DNA from: Desulfobacula sp964636495
GTDB lineage: Bacteria > Desulfobacterota > Desulfobacteria > Desulfobacterales > Desulfobacteraceae
Direction: 5' to 3'
Length of the DNA: 64,000 nucleotides
NCBI GenBank assembly: GCA_964636495.1
Contig: CAZWSL010000006.1
Coordinates: forward strand, 1-64,000
Shown piece by piece: positions 33,700 through 42,265 of this stretch. The notes beneath the pieces are model-generated. The model was not told the DNA's origin, ran no database searches, and was given only the letters and a program-made list of their open reading frames with translations. How positions within the stretch are numbered: the first letter of the stretch is position 1; each line of letters begins with the position of its first letter. The translations under genes were made by a program, and so were the position numbers.

Positions 33700-36441
33700 A
33701 TGCAGTCATTCATGTTATGGAGTAGACGTCACCCCTGGATTGTTATAACTCTTGCAGTTCTAATCACCTCTTTTTTTGTATATGGTGCATTAAAAGTAAG
33801 GGTAGATGCATCAACCTCGGGAATGATGATAAAGGGGGGTGATTCAGAGGCTTTTTATGAAGAGACACTTGAAAAATTCGGTTCAGATAATGTAACCGTT
33901 ATTTTTGTTAAAGATAAAGACCTGTTTACTCCTGAAAAACTGACTCTGCTGGAGGAAGTGCACTATCAACTGGAAGAGACAAATTTTGTAGATAAAGTTG
34001 AAAGTCTCTTTTCAGTTACCAATTTTAAAAGTGAAGACGGGATGCTCAGTACAAATCCCCTGATTGATTATCTGCCTGAGATTCAGGAAGAGGCAGATCA
34101 GATTAAAAAAGACGCCTTAAGAAGCCCTGTACTGACAAACTACATTGTTTCACCTGACGGCACTGCTACAGCATTGAATATATATGTCACCCTTGATGGG
34201 GATGACCAGGATGCCATCACCAGGTTTACCGGAGAGATAAATGAGATAGTGGCTGGAATAGAGTCGGAGTTTGAACAGGTTTATCAACTGGGCAACTCCT
34301 ATACCAAGACATCAATTGTAGCAAGTATTTTAAACGACCAGACAACCATGGTCCCGTTATCGGTCATTGTCCTTCTCTCACTTCTTGTAATCTCAATGAG
34401 ATCTGCTGCAGGGGCAATTCTGCCGATGTTAACAGCAGGAAGCAGTGTGATCTGGACGACCGGTTTCATGGGATATGTCGGCATTCCTCTAAATATTTTA
34501 ACTGTAATTGTTCCCTCCCTTATCATTGTAATCGGTTCCACTGAGGATATTCACCTGCTCTCGGAATATATTGAAGGACTTGAAGAGAACAAGGGGTTAA
34601 AGGATAAAGCCCTTGACTATATGGTAGGAAAGACCGGAACAGCTGTCATGCTAACAGCCCTGACAACATTTCTGGGATTTCTCTCAATCACCATCAATGA
34701 CATCACTATGTTAAAACAGTTTGGTATTGTTGCCTCATTTGGTCTTTTTGTTAACCCCATTGCGACCTGCATGCTTGCCCCTGTCTATCTTCACTATTTT
34801 GGTCCCAAGCATAAAGAGAAAGATAAAGAGAAGAAGACAGTTAATGAAAAAGCAATGATGTTTCTTGCGGATCACATCATACGCCTGATCCAAAAAAGAA
34901 AATGGATTGTGTTTGCTGTACTGGTGGGAGGGGCTGTGCTGATAAGCCTTTTTACCCTGAATGTAAAAGTTGACAATGATATGTTAAGCTATTTTAAACC
35001 TGATTCAGAGATCAGGGTCAGAAGTAATATTCTGCATGAAGAGATCGCCGGAACCCAGGTATTTTATCTGCGCATAAGCAGTGGTGTGGAAGGAATGTTT
35101 GAAAAACCGAAAAATCTTAAAAAGGTTTCTGATCTAATCAACTATATGGAACAGCAGAAATGGTTTGACAAGGTTTTTTCCCTGACAGACTATCTAAAGC
35201 TGATCCACAGGGAGATGAACAACGGCGATGAGACATATTATAGGATGCCGGAAACTAAAGAGTTGATTGCCCAGTATCTTCTGACCCTGCAGAGGGATGA
35301 GATAGAGCGGTTTGTCTCACCTGATTTCAGTGAAATCAATATCATGGTCAGGCATAATATCGGCTCCTCATTTGAATTGAATGAGACCGTTGCTGAAATT
35401 CAAGAGTATATTGATAAAAATTTCTCTTCCTATTTTAAAATCGGTTTTACAGGCGAAAACATCATGATCAATGAAGCTTCTGACAGCATTGCCTATGGAC
35501 AGGTTCAATCGCTTTCACTGCTGCTGGTCATCATATTTGTCATCATGTCCATTCTTTTTGTCAATATTAAAGCCGGCTTCCTCTCTCTTGTTCCCAATTT
35601 TTTTCCAATCATGCTTGTCTTCGGAGTGATGGGTATTTTTAAAATACCATTGAATGTGGGTACAGCAATGGTATCGGCAATCGCTATCGGTATTGCTGTG
35701 GATGATACCATTCATTTTATGACACGCTATAATAAAGAGATGCGTGAGCTCCAGGATCAGGATAAGGCAATCGAGATATGTATCCGTGCTGAAATTACTC
35801 CTGTGATGTCAACATCCATTGCGCTTTCACTGGGATTTGCAGTTGTCTGTTTTTCAAACTTTGTTCCCATTATTAATTTTGGTTTTCTCTCTGCCCTGGT
35901 CATGATTTTTGCTCTTCTCGGCGACCTGTTTGTTACGCCTATCCTCCTGTCATCCACCCAGTTGATTACCCTCTGGGATATGGTCAAATTAGACCTCAAG
36001 GAAGAGGTTATACACGGGTCTGAACTCTTTTATCAACTCAAACCACGGCAGGTGAAAAGAGTAATTCTGCTTGGCAAAGTACTTGAAACCCAAAAAGATG
36101 ATACCGCAATCGCCTATGGTGATCATGGGGACAGTATGTTTCTTCTCCTGGAAGGCAGTGCACAGGTAATGATAACAGACTCAAGCGGTAAAAAGAGTTC
36201 AGTAGCAACCATAAGGCCCGGAGATGTGTTCGGAGAGATGGCAATGGTTAATCCAGGGCCTAGAACTGCCGATATCAAAGCTGTTGAAGATATGCAGTAT
36301 CTGGAGTTTGACTGGAAAGGAATGCACAGGATACAGATGATTTATCCCAGAATTGCAGTCCATCTCTATAGGAATCTTTCAAGAATACTCGGTCAGAGGC
36401 TGAAAGATACAACCATTAAATTAATGAACGTTACAAAATGA
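33700..36441 (+). CDS. RND/MMPL-family transporter with C-terminal cyclic-nucleotide-binding domain
   Basis: A 913-residue inner-membrane protein with the RND two-repeat layout: TM1 near 13-32, a periplasmic loop, five helices around 215-370, TM7 near 400-420, a second loop, and helices around 615-755. Conserved inner helices include TEDIHLLSEY and IAVDDTIHFMTRYN (charged proton-relay type positions). After the last helix the chain continues as a CAP-like domain (about 785-905) containing GDVFGEMAMVNPGPRTAD, with the Glu and Arg of the phosphate-binding cassette. MMPL-type transporters of about 780 residues with a LolA-like partner are common; the cyclic-nucleotide domain is an addition. It overlaps the next gene by 4 bp (ATGA). 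Confidence 0.88.
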   Translation: MQSFMLWSRRHPWIVITLAVLITSFFVYGALKVRVDASTSGMMIKGGDSEAFYEETLEKFGSDNVTVIFVKDKDLFTPEKLTLLEEVHYQLEETNFVDKVESLFSVTNFKSEDGMLSTNPLIDYLPEIQEEADQIKKDALRSPVLTNYIVSPDGTATALNIYVTLDGDDQDAITRFTGEINEIVAGIESEFEQVYQLGNSYTKTSIVASILNDQTTMVPLSVIVLLSLLVISMRSAAGAILPMLTAGSSVIWTTGFMGYVGIPLNILTVIVPSLIIVIGSTEDIHLLSEYIEGLEENKGLKDKALDYMVGKTGTAVMLTALTTFLGFLSITINDITMLKQFGIVASFGLFVNPIATCMLAPVYLHYFGPKHKEKDKEKKTVNEKAMMFLADHIIRLIQKRKWIVFAVLVGGAVLISLFTLNVKVDNDMLSYFKPDSEIRVRSNILHEEIAGTQVFYLRISSGVEGMFEKPKNLKKVSDLINYMEQQKWFDKVFSLTDYLKLIHREMNNGDETYYRMPETKELIAQYLLTLQRDEIERFVSPDFSEINIMVRHNIGSSFELNETVAEIQEYIDKNFSSYFKIGFTGENIMINEASDSIAYGQVQSLSLLLVIIFVIMSILFVNIKAGFLSLVPNFFPIMLVFGVMGIFKIPLNVGTAMVSAIAIGIAVDDTIHFMTRYNKEMRELQDQDKAIEICIRAEITPVMSTSIALSLGFAVVCFSNFVPIINFGFLSALVMIFALLGDLFVTPILLSSTQLITLWDMVKLDLKEEVIHGSELFYQLKPRQVKRVILLGKVLETQKDDTAIAYGDHGDSMFLLLEGSAQVMITDSSGKKSSVATIRPGDVFGEMAMVNPGPRTADIKAVEDMQYLEFDWKGMHRIQMIYPRIAVHLYRNLSRILGQRLKDTTIKLMNVTK

Positions 36442-38078
36442 TGCTGAAAAAGAGATATATATCCATTATAACAACAGTGGCCGTTATATTTTTTGTAAAT
36501 ATATTTATTGTGGTTCTTCTTAAACCCGCTACAGTTTCAGCCCAGGATGATACGGCCTTGTTTGAAGAGCTCGAAGAGAGTGTCGAGGGGAAAAAAAGTA
36601 CAGATGCCGACGAGGACCTCTTTGATGAGCTCGAAGAGAGTGATGAAGGAAAAAAAGAGACAGATGCCGACGAGGACCTCTTTGGTGAGATGGAAGAGGG
36701 GAGTGAAGAAGCCAGTGAAGATGGCGCTGATGATGATCTTTTTGATGAAATGGCAGAAGATAGTGATCAAGTGCCTGAAAAAGATCGGTTTGAATTTGTC
36801 AAAAACATATGGAATAACCTGGAAGGGAGTGTGAGGATCAGATATCACTACTTTTTTTATGATCTAAATAAAAAAGAAGGCCGTGATAATGACAGACATT
36901 TTGGTGAATCTCTTCTCAGGTTTTCCACATGGACAGGTAAGGAGGACCTGAAATTTTATCTCTCAGCATGGGCTGAAGCAGGAAGCCAGGATGATACATA
37001 TAATGGATCCATCCACTGGATGCAGGACCCTGACTATGAAAGAAGATATTTTGATATTCATGAGCTGTATGCCTTATACAGGGGGGAAAATGCTGATATA
37101 ATTGTTGGCAGAAAAGAATTCACTACAGGCATATCAACCCTGTTTTCACCTTCTGACAGATTCAGATCAGGCGACCTGCATGATCCATCAGATCCCAAAC
37201 AGCTCGGCATATGGCAGATAAGGAGTACATACTACACTGACAATTACAATTTTGATTTTGTTGTTATCCCTGTTTACACGGAAAAAAAATCTCCTGCTCC
37301 CTCTTCAAGATGGTGGGGTGACACTTCACAAGAAAATGGTGGAGGGAATGCTGGCGGAGGCGGAAATAATGACACGGCCTCAAATGATGCGCCGGATATT
37401 TCCTGGGAATATATTGACTATTTTGCAAAGGTTAAAACCACCCATAAGGGGTGGGATTTTTTTGTAAGCGCAAATACAGGTCCCAATCCATATTCAGTTG
37501 AAAAAGAGGAGGGTAATGAACACATCAGAAAAGTGATCAGAATATACTCTCTTGCAGGAGGATTTTCAACCACCAAAGGTAATTTTGAATTCCATGGTGA
37601 ATCCCTGCTCAACTACAGTGATGCAGATAAGGATGATGACTATTTAAGTTCGGTGGCAGGATTCACCTATATCATTGACGATTATGCGAAATATCTATTC
37701 ATGGAAAAAATTATCCTCACAATGGAGTATGCAGGAGAGGTAATTCTTGACAGACAGAGTGCTAAAAATTATACAGAGAGTTCAAAAGACGGGCGGGTTG
37801 GTACAAATGACTTTCTCTCAAGAATACAGTTTAAATACAGTGAGGATTTAAAATTTGACTACCTGTTTCATTATGAAATTACTGACCGTGCCTGGGCAAA
37901 CCGGTTCAATATCTCCTACAATATAAGAAGCGGACTTACATGCAACCTGGGTGTTGAAATCTTTGATACAGATGATGAAGGCAGCTCAGGTGGAAACCAG
38001 AATGATTTTGACAGTATCAGTTATGCGCAATGGGATAACAACGACAGAGTGGTGTTATCATTTAAATATGAATTTTAA
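36438..38078 (+). CDS. outer-membrane beta-barrel protein with acidic N-terminal repeats
   Basis: A 546-residue exported protein. The signal peptide ends near VSA-QDD (about residue 35). Residues 41-110 are acidic 20-residue repeats starting LF-DEL-EES. The rest alternates aromatic and polar residues with many short strands and ends in FKYEF, the C-terminal aromatic typical of outer-membrane barrels (similar to porin/DUF1302-type proteins). It overlaps the RND gene by 4 bp, so LolA-like protein, RND pump and barrel form one unit. Cargo unknown. Confidence 0.75.
   Translation: MMLKKRYISIITTVAVIFFVNIFIVVLLKPATVSAQDDTALFEELEESVEGKKSTDADEDLFDELEESDEGKKETDADEDLFGEMEEGSEEASEDGADDDLFDEMAEDSDQVPEKDRFEFVKNIWNNLEGSVRIRYHYFFYDLNKKEGRDNDRHFGESLLRFSTWTGKEDLKFYLSAWAEAGSQDDTYNGSIHWMQDPDYERRYFDIHELYALYRGENADIIVGRKEFTTGISTLFSPSDRFRSGDLHDPSDPKQLGIWQIRSTYYTDNYNFDFVVIPVYTEKKSPAPSSRWWGDTSQENGGGNAGGGGNNDTASNDAPDISWEYIDYFAKVKTTHKGWDFFVSANTGPNPYSVEKEEGNEHIRKVIRIYSLAGGFSTTKGNFEFHGESLLNYSDADKDDDYLSSVAGFTYIIDDYAKYLFMEKIILTMEYAGEVILDRQSAKNYTESSKDGRVGTNDFLSRIQFKYSEDLKFDYLFHYEITDRAWANRFNISYNIRSGLTCNLGVEIFDTDDEGSSGGNQNDFDSISYAQWDNNDRVVLSFKYEF
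36558..36770 (+). repeat. 60-bp in-frame tandem repeats (about 3.5 copies)
   Basis: Units begin at 36558, 36618, 36678 and 36738. The first two are nearly identical at DNA level (for example both contain GACAGATGCCGACGAGGACC or its close copy), the third is diverged and the fourth partial. Each codes for 20 mostly acidic residues in the mature N-terminus of the barrel protein. Recent duplication by slippage is likely for units 1 and 2. Confidence 0.85.
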
Positions 38079-38088
38079 CCCCGACTTC

Positions 38089-38703
38089 TCATAAAATAGA
38101 TCTGTTTCCTGATTTCAATTTTTCATAATCTTCTTCTGTATCTATATCCAGAAGTACGGCTCTGTTTTCCACCGGCACCTTTAAAATGCAGGTTTTAAAT
38201 TTTTGAAAATAGATCCTCGGTCCGGTATCACCTGATAATTTTTTTAAATCAGGAAAGAGTGTACGGTCAATTATAACCGGATTACCGCGTTTTGTTTTAT
38301 GGTATGGCACGGCAATAATTTTTTTTGATCTTTCAAAAGCCGATATCATATGATTAATAATTTCCCTGTTCACAAAAGGTTGATCTGCAAGAAGAAACAT
38401 TGCTGCATCACAGGAGGGTGAAACATTTTCAATTCCTTTTATCAGAGAGGTGCTCTGTCCGTTTAAATACGCTTCGTTCCTGATAATTCTGGTACCCGAC
38501 ATATCTGTTTTATTTTCTATTTCTCCGGCACAATACCCAAGCACAACAATTATTTCATAAAGATTTGACTGCCGGGCATGATGTATCACATGCTCCAGCA
38601 GCGGTTTGTCTTTAAGAGGGAGCAGCTGTTTTATTTTTCCCATTCTGGAAGCTGTTCCTGCGGCAAGTATGATGCCTGAAATTTTTTTTGCTGATACCGT
38701 CAT
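38089..38703 (-). CDS. MocA-like nucleotidyltransferase (molybdenum cofactor cytidylyltransferase type)
   Basis: A 204-residue NTP-transferase with the signature GIILAAGTASRMGKIKQLLPLKDKPLLEHVI at residues 10-40 (Rossmann-like nucleotide site) and LLADQPFVNREII in the middle. The MocA/MobA-like group attaches CMP or GMP to molybdopterin. MPT cytidylyltransferases serve xanthine-dehydrogenase-type enzymes. It lies 87 bp downstream of the YqeC-like gene on the same strand, a pairing often seen with selenium-dependent molybdenum hydroxylases. The target enzyme is not in the window. Confidence 0.85.
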   Translation of the reverse strand: MTVSAKKISGIILAAGTASRMGKIKQLLPLKDKPLLEHVIHHARQSNLYEIIVVLGYCAGEIENKTDMSGTRIIRNEAYLNGQSTSLIKGIENVSPSCDAAMFLLADQPFVNREIINHMISAFERSKKIIAVPYHKTKRGNPVIIDRTLFPDLKKLSGDTGPRIYFQKFKTCILKVPVENRAVLLDIDTEEDYEKLKSGNRSIL

Positions 38704-38790
38704 GATTCAGATGTATCCATTTCCATAAAAAAGAGCAACATGTCTCTTTGGTTCCTGCTGGCGGTTTACCCGCAGTATCCAGTCAGATCA

Positions 38791-39558
38791 TCAAGGTTTG
38801 AGCTGTTTAAAAGTCTGGTTTTGCAGTGATGCATTTATTATTGTTTCAATATATCTGTCATCATGTAAATAGTGTGCAATTTTTGATCCTGATAATTTTT
38901 CCATAGCTGTGTCAGCCTTGTTTAAAAACACAATCTTTGATAATGGCTTGCACAAAAGGAGAGTTTTTTTCATTTCAAATATGATGGATCTGGCAATGGA
39001 GTGTTCATCAACTACTGTTTTCATCTCAAGCCCTGTATTGTGAGAAAATATTTCAGGCCTGTGAACATAATTATCATTCAGCGGTTTCCCAACAATGTCA
39101 ACTCCGGCAACAAGAATCAGATGTGTGGTATTATCAGGTACCACAGGTTCATGCGGTCCACTTGCTTTAAGGGATTTCTGCCTTGCGCCGTCAGCCTCCA
39201 CAATAATCCAGTCAAAAAGTTCGGTATGCTGTAATTTATAAATAGTTTCCAGAGTAAACCCCTCTATCTTATTTGAAAGGGGATCATACTGGCTGCCGGC
39301 TGAAAAATGGGAAAAATGATTTAACTCTGATGCTGCTTTTTCAATGAATCTGTCAAAATCTTTTTCAATGATGGTAATCGGTGATCTGCTGTTCTCCGGC
39401 ATGAATATTTTTGTTGTGGTTGTTGTTAGAACTTTTTTCCGGGCTTTTGATAACGCCTTTGCAAGTTCAAACATGAGCGTTGTTTTCCCGCCTGCACCAA
39501 CAAGGCTGATAACGCCTTTTCCAGATAGTTGTAAAATATCAATAATAGAATGTGTCAT
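38791..39558 (-). CDS. YqeC-like putative selenium-dependent hydroxylase accessory protein
   Basis: A 255-residue P-loop protein: VISLVGAGGKTTLMFELAKAL near residues 15-36 is the nucleotide-binding loop, followed by TTTTTKIF and IVEADGARQKSLKASGPHEPVVP, which are typical of the YqeC family. The family is linked by gene context to selenium-containing molybdenum hydroxylases; biochemical role is not established. It precedes the MocA-like gene. No UGA-containing hydroxylase gene is adjacent. Confidence 0.82.
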   Translation of the reverse strand: MTHSIIDILQLSGKGVISLVGAGGKTTLMFELAKALSKARKKVLTTTTTKIFMPENSRSPITIIEKDFDRFIEKAASELNHFSHFSAGSQYDPLSNKIEGFTLETIYKLQHTELFDWIIVEADGARQKSLKASGPHEPVVPDNTTHLILVAGVDIVGKPLNDNYVHRPEIFSHNTGLEMKTVVDEHSIARSIIFEMKKTLLLCKPLSKIVFLNKADTAMEKLSGSKIAHYLHDDRYIETIINASLQNQTFKQLKP

Positions 39559-39595
39559 CTCTGTAAAATGGTTAAAATTAATAACTGTTTTTCCA

Positions 39596-40621
39596 TTATG
39601 AAAGGGATTTTTCAGCTTTGATTATGGCTTCAATTCCCTTGTGGAGATTTTGTATGATTTCATATTCTGATACGCCCAGTCTCTGCCTGTTGCTTATATC
39701 AAATAAACAATTGTCAATTTTGGTTTTTTCTCCTTTGGTTCCCCTGATCTGGAGATTATAGAAGTCGACAATACTATTAAGCGTATTTTTTTCTTGTGCC
39801 AGGTTTTGAAGCATAATATGGACGCCTGCCCTCATGGAAGTCCCGATATTTGTAGGACAGGATGTCAGGTATCCATATTTCTCATTCCATGCAAACTCCA
39901 AATGATTATTCAGACTTTCAATACCCGTCACGGCACGGTTATAAACCTTTGCAATATCAGCAGTTTCTTTAAAACTGATCACTCTTAGATGATCTTCTTC
40001 GTTTATCCATACCATGAATTGTCCATCCATAGATTGAAAAACACCCCGGCATTGCGGAAAATCAGAGTTTATTCCTGCAGAATCCTGAAACCGGTCTCCT
40101 TTTGGAAATTTCAGGTTTTTACTGGAGCCAGAGTTTTCCAGCATGGTTTCACTATCTGTAAATGAGCAGTATTTTCCTTTAAGGCTGCCTTGCAGCAGAT
40201 TCAAAGCATAAATAATTTTCTTTTCCAGTTTCATCCGTTGAGACAGGGTGATGTGGGGAGGAAAACTATAATTTTTAATGTTTCGTGCTATTCTGACCCG
40301 TGTGGATTTAATATATCTCCTTTCAGGGTCAGGATTGGAAAGGGTTATTTTTCTGAAATCGGATTTGTGTTTTTTTTCTTTGGAAAAGTTATGGTACTCT
40401 TTTATGACAGGATCAAGAACAGGTGCAAATGTGTGATAAGACATTTCATCACCGGCATATATGCCAATAGAGGAGTCTTTGTTTATTATCCCTGATCTGA
40501 TCGCATTGAGCAGGCTGTAACCCGAGTCTGTTTTTTCATGTACAAGTTTTTTATAAATTTCAATGGATAGATGTTTTTTTACAAGGCATCTGGAACTTTC
40601 AGAAAAAAATAACCCGGTCAA
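39596..40621 (-). CDS. phosphagen kinase (arginine-kinase-like)
   Basis: A 341-residue ATP:guanido phosphotransferase that reversibly phosphorylates a guanidino compound, probably arginine. It has the all-helical N-terminal domain (1-95) found in animal phosphagen kinases and absent from the bacterial protein-arginine kinase McsB, followed by the catalytic domain. All residues I recall as catalytic in horseshoe-crab arginine kinase fall at a constant offset of 16: R108, R110, E209 (NEEDH), R213, C255 (CPTNIGT), R264, R293 and E298 (RGTKGE). The guanidino-specificity loop SGIINKDSSIGIY (43-55) is close to arginine kinase. The start is TTG, with GGAGAG 10 nt upstream, only two codons after an in-frame TGA ending the upstream small ORF. 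Known bacterial cases are rare (e.g. Desulfotalea, Myxococcus). Confidence 0.92.
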   Translation of the reverse strand: MTGLFFSESSRCLVKKHLSIEIYKKLVHEKTDSGYSLLNAIRSGIINKDSSIGIYAGDEMSYHTFAPVLDPVIKEYHNFSKEKKHKSDFRKITLSNPDPERRYIKSTRVRIARNIKNYSFPPHITLSQRMKLEKKIIYALNLLQGSLKGKYCSFTDSETMLENSGSSKNLKFPKGDRFQDSAGINSDFPQCRGVFQSMDGQFMVWINEEDHLRVISFKETADIAKVYNRAVTGIESLNNHLEFAWNEKYGYLTSCPTNIGTSMRAGVHIMLQNLAQEKNTLNSIVDFYNLQIRGTKGEKTKIDNCLFDISNRQRLGVSEYEIIQNLHKGIEAIIKAEKSLS

Positions 40622-40627
40622 AATAAA

Positions 40628-40816
40628 TCAACTCTCCAGGCTTGATGCCTGGGATGAGATCCCCCTTGCAAGTTTTGTCTGGATCTGATCGAGGAGCGGG
40701 CAGCCATCATGACATTTTGGTAAATTTGATCTGTTTTCGCATCTAATACATGGACTTCTGGTCAGATAGCCGATTTCAAAATCAAATAGATCTCTGTTAG
40801 TAATAGTGTATTCCAT
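40628..40816 (-). CDS. small Cys-rich protein directly upstream of and in frame with the phosphagen kinase
   Basis: A 62-residue ORF with four closely spaced cysteines and a His (CIRCENRSNLPKCHDGC, residues 23-39), which looks like a zinc or iron-sulfur knuckle. It starts with ATG and no clear ribosome site. Its TGA stop (40628-40630) is in the same reading frame as the kinase, separated from the kinase TTG start by two codons. It may be an independent small partner, in loose analogy to the zinc protein McsA beside McsB, or an N-terminal extension reached by UGA readthrough. No family recognised. Confidence 0.6.
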   Translation of the reverse strand: MEYTITNRDLFDFEIGYLTRSPCIRCENRSNLPKCHDGCPLLDQIQTKLARGISSQASSLES

Positions 40817-40903
40817 GACAAAATATTATCGTTATTGTTTTTTTGAATTATATATATATCAATTTGTAAAACGGTCGTCAATAAAGCTCTGATCATATAT
40901 AAA

Positions 40904-41053
40904 ATGAATTTTATATTGTCAAGCGGCAAAACAGATGATAAGAGAAAAACAGTGTCAAGATTTACAGCAGTCTGCTCTGAACTAAAAAATGGAAAATCAG
41001 CAGTCGGTGTAAAGCAGATACTCCAGAACAACAGATCAGTTCCCTTTAAATAA
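40904..41053 (+). CDS. possible 49-residue ORF upstream of the QueG-like gene
   Basis: An ATG frame of 49 codons, rich in Lys and Ser, ending 13 bp before the GTG start of the next gene, whose AAGGAG site follows the stop directly. No ribosome site, no recognisable motif, so it may be chance or a relic. Listed because the spacing would suit translational coupling. Confidence 0.25.
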   Translation: MNFILSSGKTDDKRKTVSRFTAVCSELKNGKSAVGVKQILQNNRSVPFK

Positions 41054-41066
41054 AAAGGAGTTACAT

Positions 41067-41981
41067 GTGGGAAAAGATATCACTATTTCAAAAGAGTGGA
41101 TTGAAAAAACTATCCGGAAATTTATCACTGATTCTCCTTTAAACACAATGCAGGATGGCACAGATGAAGCAGCCTGGGATGATGCAGTTGTGGGATACGC
41201 TTCTGGAACAGATGAGATATGGCAGCAGTATAAAGAGTATATAGGCGCTTTTCACTGGACCCCCTGGGAGATATTTAACCAGTACCGCCAGGAAGAGAAT
41301 GCCTCTGCTGAGCAGTTGACAGTCATCTCGTGGATACTGCCACAAAGAAAAATTGTGAGGAAGGCCAACCTCAGGGAGAATGTCTATCCTGCTGAAAAGT
41401 GGGCAAGAATCAGGGTTTATGGTGAAGCGTTTAATATGGGTTTAAGAAGTCATCTTGAGGAACAGCTTGAAAAAAATGGCTATCCAGCCATAGCCCCCAT
41501 GAAAGCGCCAAACTGGACCATTGTCAAATCGAGAAAATTTTCCTATGCCTCTTCCTGGTCTGAACGCCATGCTGCCCATGCAGCAGGCCTTGGTACGTTT
41601 GGTCTCTGTGACGGTCTTATAACTGCCCGGGGCAAGGCAATGCGAACAGGTTCCGTAGTGGCGAAAATTTCTCTGGCACCTACACCCAGACCCTATTTTG
41701 ATCACCATGCCTATTGTCTTTTCTATACTGATAATACCTGTGGCAAATGTATGAAACGATGTCCGGTCGATGCGATAACTCGTGATGGGCATAATAAGGA
41801 AAAATGTCAGCAGCATCTTGCAGAATCGAGAAAATATGTAAAAAAAACCTATGATTTTGAAGGATATGGCTGCGGATTATGCCAGGTGGGAGTCCCCTGT
41901 GAAACCCTTATTCCTGTCAAGCAGGCCAGGGAAGCATTAAAGCGTGGTGAACTTCCACCTCCACCACCTCCCCTTGCTTGA
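41067..41981 (+). CDS. QueG-like iron-sulfur protein (epoxyqueuosine reductase family)
   Basis: A 304-residue protein ending in a ferredoxin-type region: CGKCMKRCPVDAIT followed by a further Cys gives one 4Fe-4S cluster, and GYGCGLCQVGVPCE gives a second set. The middle part (SERHAAHAAGLGTFGLCDGLITARGKAMRTGSVV) matches the QueG/reductive-dehalogenase-like cobalamin-dependent fold region. It lacks the long C-terminal HEAT extension of some QueG proteins and ends with a run of Pro. Because a QueH is already encoded at 13.2 kb, this may be a paralogue with another substrate. It uses a GTG start with AAGGAG 6 nt upstream; the overlapping ATG at 41065 is in another frame. Confidence 0.8.
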   Translation: MGKDITISKEWIEKTIRKFITDSPLNTMQDGTDEAAWDDAVVGYASGTDEIWQQYKEYIGAFHWTPWEIFNQYRQEENASAEQLTVISWILPQRKIVRKANLRENVYPAEKWARIRVYGEAFNMGLRSHLEEQLEKNGYPAIAPMKAPNWTIVKSRKFSYASSWSERHAAHAAGLGTFGLCDGLITARGKAMRTGSVVAKISLAPTPRPYFDHHAYCLFYTDNTCGKCMKRCPVDAITRDGHNKEKCQQHLAESRKYVKKTYDFEGYGCGLCQVGVPCETLIPVKQAREALKRGELPPPPPPLA

Positions 41982-42265
41982 GAAAACATAAACTGTGATG
42001 ATAAACCAGAATCTGCCTGGTATAAGGCATGTCCTGCTATGCCAGCTGCGGATAAAAAACAACAGGCTTTATCATTGTCTCTGTTTTACTTTTCTGATCT
42101 CTGAAAATAAATAGATGGAAAGAGGATGGTAAAAAAATAACACTCCCGGTGATGGACTATTGAGTGTCAAAATGATAAACAGACTCTCATTAAAGAGCAG
42201 GAAGCTGATGCTGCAGAATAGAGAGACAGCATAAAATTAAGAATTTAATGAATTGAGATGATAAT
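41982..42265. other. intergenic stretch before the CDP-alcohol phosphotransferase gene
   Basis: 284 bp without a convincing gene. It contains a short GGCAT/ATGCC hairpin (about 42027-42044) inside a wider ATGATAAA/TTTATCAT pairing, neither followed by a T run, and one arm (42157-42170) of a 14-bp inverted repeat whose mate lies after the next gene. Confidence 0.4.

Noticed and set aside
39718..39745. Loss of the second catalytic glutamate in the phosphagen kinase (Lys in RGTKGEKTK)
   Set aside because: On recounting with a constant offset, the glutamate is E298 in RGTKGE, so the residue is present.
40590..40630. Selenocysteine (SECIS) at the UGA before the phosphagen kinase
   Set aside because: No stable stem with the expected apical loop directly after the UGA; ordinary stop and TTG restart are simpler, though the frame continuity is reported as a finding.
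41998..42076. Long-range pairing ATGATAAA/TTTATCAT and a small GGCAT/ATGCC hairpin after the QueG-like gene
   Set aside because: No T run, weak stems and no clear relation to a gene end; chance pairing is likely in AT-rich DNA.
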